Below are positions 51,801 to 55,371 of a DNA stretch of 55,371 nt, in pieces. The stretch lies in NCBI RefSeq assembly GCF_016793225.1, contig NZ_JAEUMN010000149.1, forward strand, positions 1 through 55,371, read 5' to 3'. Source of the stretch: Phenylobacterium sp. Its GTDB lineage: Bacteria > Pseudomonadota > Alphaproteobacteria > Caulobacterales > Caulobacteraceae. The notes below the pieces were generated by a model. That model had not been told where the DNA came from, ran no database searches, and worked only from the letters and a program-made list of their open reading frames with translations. The position numbers were made by a program, and so were the translations under genes. How positions within the stretch are numbered: the stretch's first letter is position 1; every line of letters starts with the position of its first letter.

Positions 51801-52304
51801 ATGGACACCTCCCAGACGGACGACAGCGTCGTCCTGACGAACGATCCCCTCGACGTCGTCGAGCACGTCCTGACCGCGGAGAACCTGCCGTTCGACCGGA
51901 CAGAGGAGGGCGACCTCGCCTTCACGCTGGCGGGCGACTGGAAGGACTACGAGCTGTGGTTCGCGTGGCGGCCCGAGGGCGACACCCTGCAGCTGTGCCT
52001 GTCCATGGATCTGAACGTGCCCAAGCTGCAGCGCCAGACGGCGCAGGAGCTGATCGCCACCATCAACCCCCGCGTCTGGCTCGGCCACTTCGAGCTGTGG
52101 GACGAGGGCGAGATCATCTTCCGCCACGGGATGGCGCTGATGACCGGCGAGCAGCCGAGCCTGGCCCAGGCCGCGGCCATGATCGACGTGGCCGTCGAGG
52201 CCGCCGACCGCTTCTTCCCGGCCTTCGACTTCCTGCTGCGGGGCGCCAAGACCCCGCAGGAAGCCATCGCGGCCTGCATGTTCGAGACCGTCGGCGAGGC
52301 CTGA
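51801..52304 (+). CDS. YbjN domain-containing protein
   Basis: A 167-residue soluble protein starting MDTSQTDDSVVLTNDPLDVVEHVL after AAAGGGG. 'LAFTLAGDWKDYELWFAWRPEGDTLQLCL' and 'NPRVWLGHFELWDEGEIIFRHGMALM' match the YbjN domain, a type III secretion chaperone-like fold. The function in alphaproteobacteria is unknown. It is usually next to proC; here an S9 peptidase gene on the other strand sits between them. Confidence 0.88.
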   Translation: MDTSQTDDSVVLTNDPLDVVEHVLTAENLPFDRTEEGDLAFTLAGDWKDYELWFAWRPEGDTLQLCLSMDLNVPKLQRQTAQELIATINPRVWLGHFELWDEGEIIFRHGMALMTGEQPSLAQAAAMIDVAVEAADRFFPAFDFLLRGAKTPQEAIAACMFETVGEA

Positions 52305-52334
52305 GCCTCGCCGCGCGGCCGCGCGAGCCTCGGC

Positions 52335-54251
52335 CTACTCCAGCCCCAGCACCTTCTTGAGGAAGACCACCTCGGTGGCGCGCACGGCCTCCTGGTTGAC
52401 CTTCTTGTAGATGCCGTGCCCCTCGTCCTTGGCCAGGACGTACCAGACCTCGGAGCCCTGCGCCCGAAGCTGGCGGACCATCTGCTCGGACTCCGAGCGC
52501 GGCACGCGCGGGTCGTTGGCGCCCTGGAAGACCATCATCGGCTTCTTCATCCGCGCGCTCATGCGGATCGGCGAGATCCGCTCGAACACCGCCGCCATCT
52601 TCGGATCGCGCTCGTCGCCGTATTCCGCGCGGCGCAGGTCGCGCCGGTAGCCCTCGGTGTTCTTCAGGAAGGTCGCCCAGTCCGAGATGCCGTAGAGGTC
52701 GATCGCGCCGGCGATGCGGTCGTTGTAGTGCGCCGCCACCGCCAGCACCATGTAGCCCCCGTACGACTGGCCCACGACCGCCACCCGGCTCGCGTCGAGG
52801 TCGGGCTGCTTCGCGATCCAGTCGAGCAGGGCGCCGATGTCCTTGACGGAGTCCTCGCGCTTCTCGGCGTTGTCGAGCCCCATGTAGGCCTTTCCGTAGC
52901 CCGACGAGCCCCGGACGTTGGGCAGGATCACCGCGGCGCCCAGCTCGTTCACCCATGACTGGCGTCGCGGGTCGAACGCGGGCTGTTCCTGGCTCTCCGG
53001 ACCGCCGTGGATCTTGATCACCACCGGCAGCTTGCCGGTCGCCCCCTTGGGCCTGAACACGAACGCGGGGATCTGGCGGCCGTCGAAGGTCGCGTAGCGG
53101 ACCAGCTGCGGTTCGACGAGGCGGCCGGCGTCCATGCCGCCCAGCTCGCTCTCGGTCCAGCGCACCAGCTCGCCGCCGGCCAGGTCGAGGCTCCAGACGT
53201 CGCCGGCGCTCAGCGGCGTCGAAAGGCTGAGCCCCAGCCGGAGGCCGTCCTTGGAGAACCTGAAGCCCGTCAGGACGCCCGGGGGCAGCTTCGGGCTGGG
53301 GAGTTCCCGCCCGGTCGCCACGTCCCTCAGGACCAGCTTCGAGTAGCCCTCCTCGTTGACCGCCACGGCCACCACCTTGCCGTCCGGGCTGACGTCGAAG
53401 GCCTCCGAGCCCCACTTCGCGCCGGGCTCGAGGTCGCGGACGGCGCCGGTCCGAAGGTCGATGACCACGGGGCGGGTCACGTCGGAGCCGTCGTCCGACA
53501 GCGTGAGCACGGCCCGGCCGCCATCCACGAACGAGCCGTCGATGTAGCCGATCTTGCGCTTCCCGGGCCCCACGGGCGTCAGCTTCCCGGTCGCCACGTC
53601 GAGCGTGAAGAGCTCGACCCAGGTCGAGGCGTTGGTGCGGCTCACCAGCAGCGTGCGGCCGTCGGCCGAGACGTCGTTCACCGACATCGCGCCCTGGCCT
53701 TCGTGGACCACGCGGCGGCTGGCGGGATTCTCCGGATCCGCGACCACGATGTCGTAGTTGGGATCGCCGGGCGTGACCTGGCTCCAGGCCACGAGCCGGC
53801 CGTCCGGCGAGAACTGGAAGGCCTGGTTGCGGGTGTTCGGCGCCGTCAGCAGCGTCTCGCGGCCGGCGAGATCGCGCAGGTAGGCCTGGTAGTATTCGGC
53901 CCCGCCCACATCCCGCGGATAGAGATAGGCGGACGACCCCGGCCGCACCTTGGCCTGGCTGATAGGCTCGCCGAAGAACGTCAGCTGCGCGCGCGCGCCG
54001 AGCGGCCGTGCGACACGATGGATCTGCGGCGTGTCGCCGAAACGGGTGGAGATCAGCATCGAACCGTCCGGCAGCCAGTCCTCGAAGCTGGCCGAGCGGG
54101 CGTTGTAGTAGGGCGCGATGGCGGCCTGCAGCGCAGGCGGCGTGGGCGGGACGCCGTCGTAGACGATGTTCCCCTGCTCGCGCACCTGGCCGGCGGCGGC
54201 CGTGCAGACGACGAGCGCCAGGGCGCTCCCGGCGAAGAAACCGCGCAACAT
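52335..54251 (-). CDS. Exported S9-family prolyl oligopeptidase-like peptidase
   Basis: A 638-residue serine peptidase. A signal peptide (MLRGFFAGSALALVVCTAAAGQ) sends it to the periplasm. Residues ~60-350 form a beta-propeller of WD/TolB-like repeats ('FSPDGRLVAW', 'VSADGRTLLV', 'VSPDGKVVAVAV'). The C-terminal α/β-hydrolase has Ser496 (GQSYGGYM), Asp580 (ANDPRV) and His612 (DEGHGI). It would cleave short peptides, probably after Pro or Ala. ATG 54251 is preferred over 54260 because of its ribosome site spacing. It lies between ybjN and proC, against their direction. Confidence 0.93.
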   Translation of the reverse strand: MLRGFFAGSALALVVCTAAAGQVREQGNIVYDGVPPTPPALQAAIAPYYNARSASFEDWLPDGSMLISTRFGDTPQIHRVARPLGARAQLTFFGEPISQAKVRPGSSAYLYPRDVGGAEYYQAYLRDLAGRETLLTAPNTRNQAFQFSPDGRLVAWSQVTPGDPNYDIVVADPENPASRRVVHEGQGAMSVNDVSADGRTLLVSRTNASTWVELFTLDVATGKLTPVGPGKRKIGYIDGSFVDGGRAVLTLSDDGSDVTRPVVIDLRTGAVRDLEPGAKWGSEAFDVSPDGKVVAVAVNEEGYSKLVLRDVATGRELPSPKLPPGVLTGFRFSKDGLRLGLSLSTPLSAGDVWSLDLAGGELVRWTESELGGMDAGRLVEPQLVRYATFDGRQIPAFVFRPKGATGKLPVVIKIHGGPESQEQPAFDPRRQSWVNELGAAVILPNVRGSSGYGKAYMGLDNAEKREDSVKDIGALLDWIAKQPDLDASRVAVVGQSYGGYMVLAVAAHYNDRIAGAIDLYGISDWATFLKNTEGYRRDLRRAEYGDERDPKMAAVFERISPIRMSARMKKPMMVFQGANDPRVPRSESEQMVRQLRAQGSEVWYVLAKDEGHGIYKKVNQEAVRATEVVFLKKVLGLE

Positions 54252-54372
54252 CCAGGACATCCTTTGCAGACCGGGCGCGAAGCAACCGCGCCGGAGGACC
54301 GCCGTCAATCGGAACCGGCGGAGCGCCGTTCGGGGTTTTGCCTTTGCGCCCCGTCGGATAAGGCTCCTCCTC

Positions 54373-55170
54373 ATGATCACGCCGATCCTGATGCTGGGCG
54401 CGGGGCGCATGGGCGGCGCCATGATCGAGGGCTGGCTGGCCGCCGGGGCGTTCGCGGGCGCCGACCTCATCATCCGCGATCCGCAGCCCGGGCCCGCGGC
54501 GCTCGCCGCCGAGCAGGCCGGCGCCACCCTCAACCCGCCCGACGCCGAGCTCGCCCGGGCCCACACTGTCGTCCTGGCCGTGAAGCCCCAGCTGTGGCGC
54601 GAGGCGGCCGGCGAGACCGCCGCCTGGCTGAGCTCGGGCGCGGTCGTCGTCTCTATCGCCGCGGGCGTCATGTCGCGGGACATCGCCAAGGCGTTCGGGG
54701 GCCGCTGCGTCGCCCGCGTCATGCCCACCACCGCCGCGGCGATCGGGCAGGGGACCGCCAGCCTCTACGCCGACGATCCTGCCGCCCTGGCGCGCGCGCA
54801 CGCCCTGTTCGAGCCGCTCGGCGCCGTCGTCGACCTGAACGACGAGAGCCTGATGCACGCCGCGACCGCCGTGTCGGGGTCGGCGCCGGCCTACCTCTAC
54901 GCCTTCATCGAGGCCCTCGAGGCCGCGGGGGTCGAGGCGGGGCTGTCGTCGCGCGAGGCCCAGCGGCTCGCCCGCTCCACCTTGACCGGCGCCGCCGCCC
55001 TGCTGGCCCGCAACGGCGGCGAACCGGCCGAGCTTCGCCGGCAGGTCACCTCGCCCGGCGGCACCACCGAGGCGGCGCTCGACGTCCTGCTGGGCGACGG
55101 GGGCCTTCCGCCCCTGCTGCGTGAGGCGGTGGCCGCCGCCGTGCGGCGTTCCAGGGAGCTGGGGGCCTAA
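54373..55170 (+). CDS. proC: Pyrroline-5-carboxylate reductase
   Basis: Makes proline from pyrroline-5-carboxylate with NAD(P)H. The 265-residue product starts MITPILMLGAGRMGGAMIEGWL (Rossmann motif GAGRMGGA) and has 'VLAVKPQLW', 'VARVMPTTAAAIGQG' and 'VSGSAPAYLYAFIEALEAAGV', with the C-terminal signature 'TLTGAAALLARNGGEPAELRRQVTSPGGTTEAAL'-type region, seen in pieces. Complete and typical. The region upstream (54252-54372) is divergent from the S9 gene. Confidence 0.97.
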   Translation: MITPILMLGAGRMGGAMIEGWLAAGAFAGADLIIRDPQPGPAALAAEQAGATLNPPDAELARAHTVVLAVKPQLWREAAGETAAWLSSGAVVVSIAAGVMSRDIAKAFGGRCVARVMPTTAAAIGQGTASLYADDPAALARAHALFEPLGAVVDLNDESLMHAATAVSGSAPAYLYAFIEALEAAGVEAGLSSREAQRLARSTLTGAAALLARNGGEPAELRRQVTSPGGTTEAALDVLLGDGGLPPLLREAVAAAVRRSRELGA

Positions 55171-55264
55171 GGGCGTGTACTCGTAACGCCCGCTGAGGTC
55201 CGCTTGTCGCCGCGTGAGTGATGACCGAAATCGACCCGTTGCGGACGGCTGGAACATCGTGAGG
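55171..55264. other. Intergenic region downstream of proC
   Basis: No gene seen. A short stem GGGCG...CGCCC lies just after the proC stop but has no T-run, so it is at best a weak terminator. Confidence 0.4.
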
Positions 55265-55317
55265 CCTCCTCTCCCAAGCGCGGCAGCGCTGTGGGAGAGG
55301 CCGGGAGAGGGCGGCGC
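55265..55317 (-). repeat. Dispersed palindromic repeat, family 2, copy 2
   Basis: The inverted copy of the element at 66-118, with the same hairpin arms. The remaining sequence to the window end shows no gene. Confidence 0.8.
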
Positions 55318-55371
55318 GGTCGGACGGGCCGAAGACGCCGCGTGGGACCCGGTCGCAGGTCAGGGGCGGAA

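Noticed and set aside
52114-55257. 1047-residue minus-strand frame across ybjN, the S9 peptidase and proC
   Set aside because: It runs antisense or out of frame over three clear genes and is caused by high GC content.

Overview
This window is very GC-rich chromosomal DNA (about 70% by eye) from an alphaproteobacterium, most likely Caulobacteraceae (Phenylobacterium/Caulobacter-like). That placement is inference. It rests on a GTTC-N7-GTTC SOS box of the alphaproteobacterial type, a petABC-type cytochrome bc1 operon, ubiK and ybjN close to proC, lgt-midA-pgeF in order, and several large 'EELVVTA...LQDVP' TonB-dependent receptors. No phage, plasmid, transposase, CRISPR, rRNA or tRNA was seen.

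Left part (1-10.1 kb): an AT-richer patch with a small XRE regulator; a DinG/XPD-like Fe-S helicase with an SOS box just upstream; a secreted trypsin-like protease with a duplicated N-terminal module; an EF-hand protein; an aromatic amino acid operon (chorismate mutase, aminotransferase, prephenate dehydrogenase); and a hybrid histidine kinase whose phosphoacceptor His and ATP-binding residues are lost while its receiver looks intact.

TonB receptor block (10.2-19.2 kb): three tandem minus-strand receptors, each with its own terminator. The second and third share a nearly identical promoter, a hairpin-containing 5' leader, a signal peptide and an identical terminator hairpin, although the receptors differ. 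The shared leader is the best candidate here for an undescribed regulatory element.

Centre (19.2-35.1 kb): queC-queE-queD for 7-deazaguanine (preQ0/queuosine) synthesis, the QueD having Tyr where the catalytic Cys is expected; a response regulator with an Arg-rich tail; chorismate synthase; an SDR and an MFS exporter; a plus-strand run (GNAT, DUF1285, NUDIX, CCA-adding enzyme, glutamine amidotransferase); a minus-strand run (trmL, hemF, ChbG-like deacetylase, OGA-like GNAT); then the cytochrome bc1 operon with a strong terminator.

Right part (35-55.4 kb): an aspartyl-protease-like protein, tandem dienelactone hydrolases, ychF, a VOC protein, an Fe-S (6-4)-type photolyase coupled to an SDR through an apparent CTG start, pth-rplY, a lipoprotein, prs, a KefB-type antiporter, pgeF/midA/lgt, ubiK, ybjN, an S9 peptidase and proC. 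Two dispersed palindromic repeat families occur: one pair at about 39.1 and 49.2 kb, and another at both ends of the window. Most genes are housekeeping. The accessory flavour lies in the TonB block, the pseudokinase, the duplicated-module protease and the repeats.
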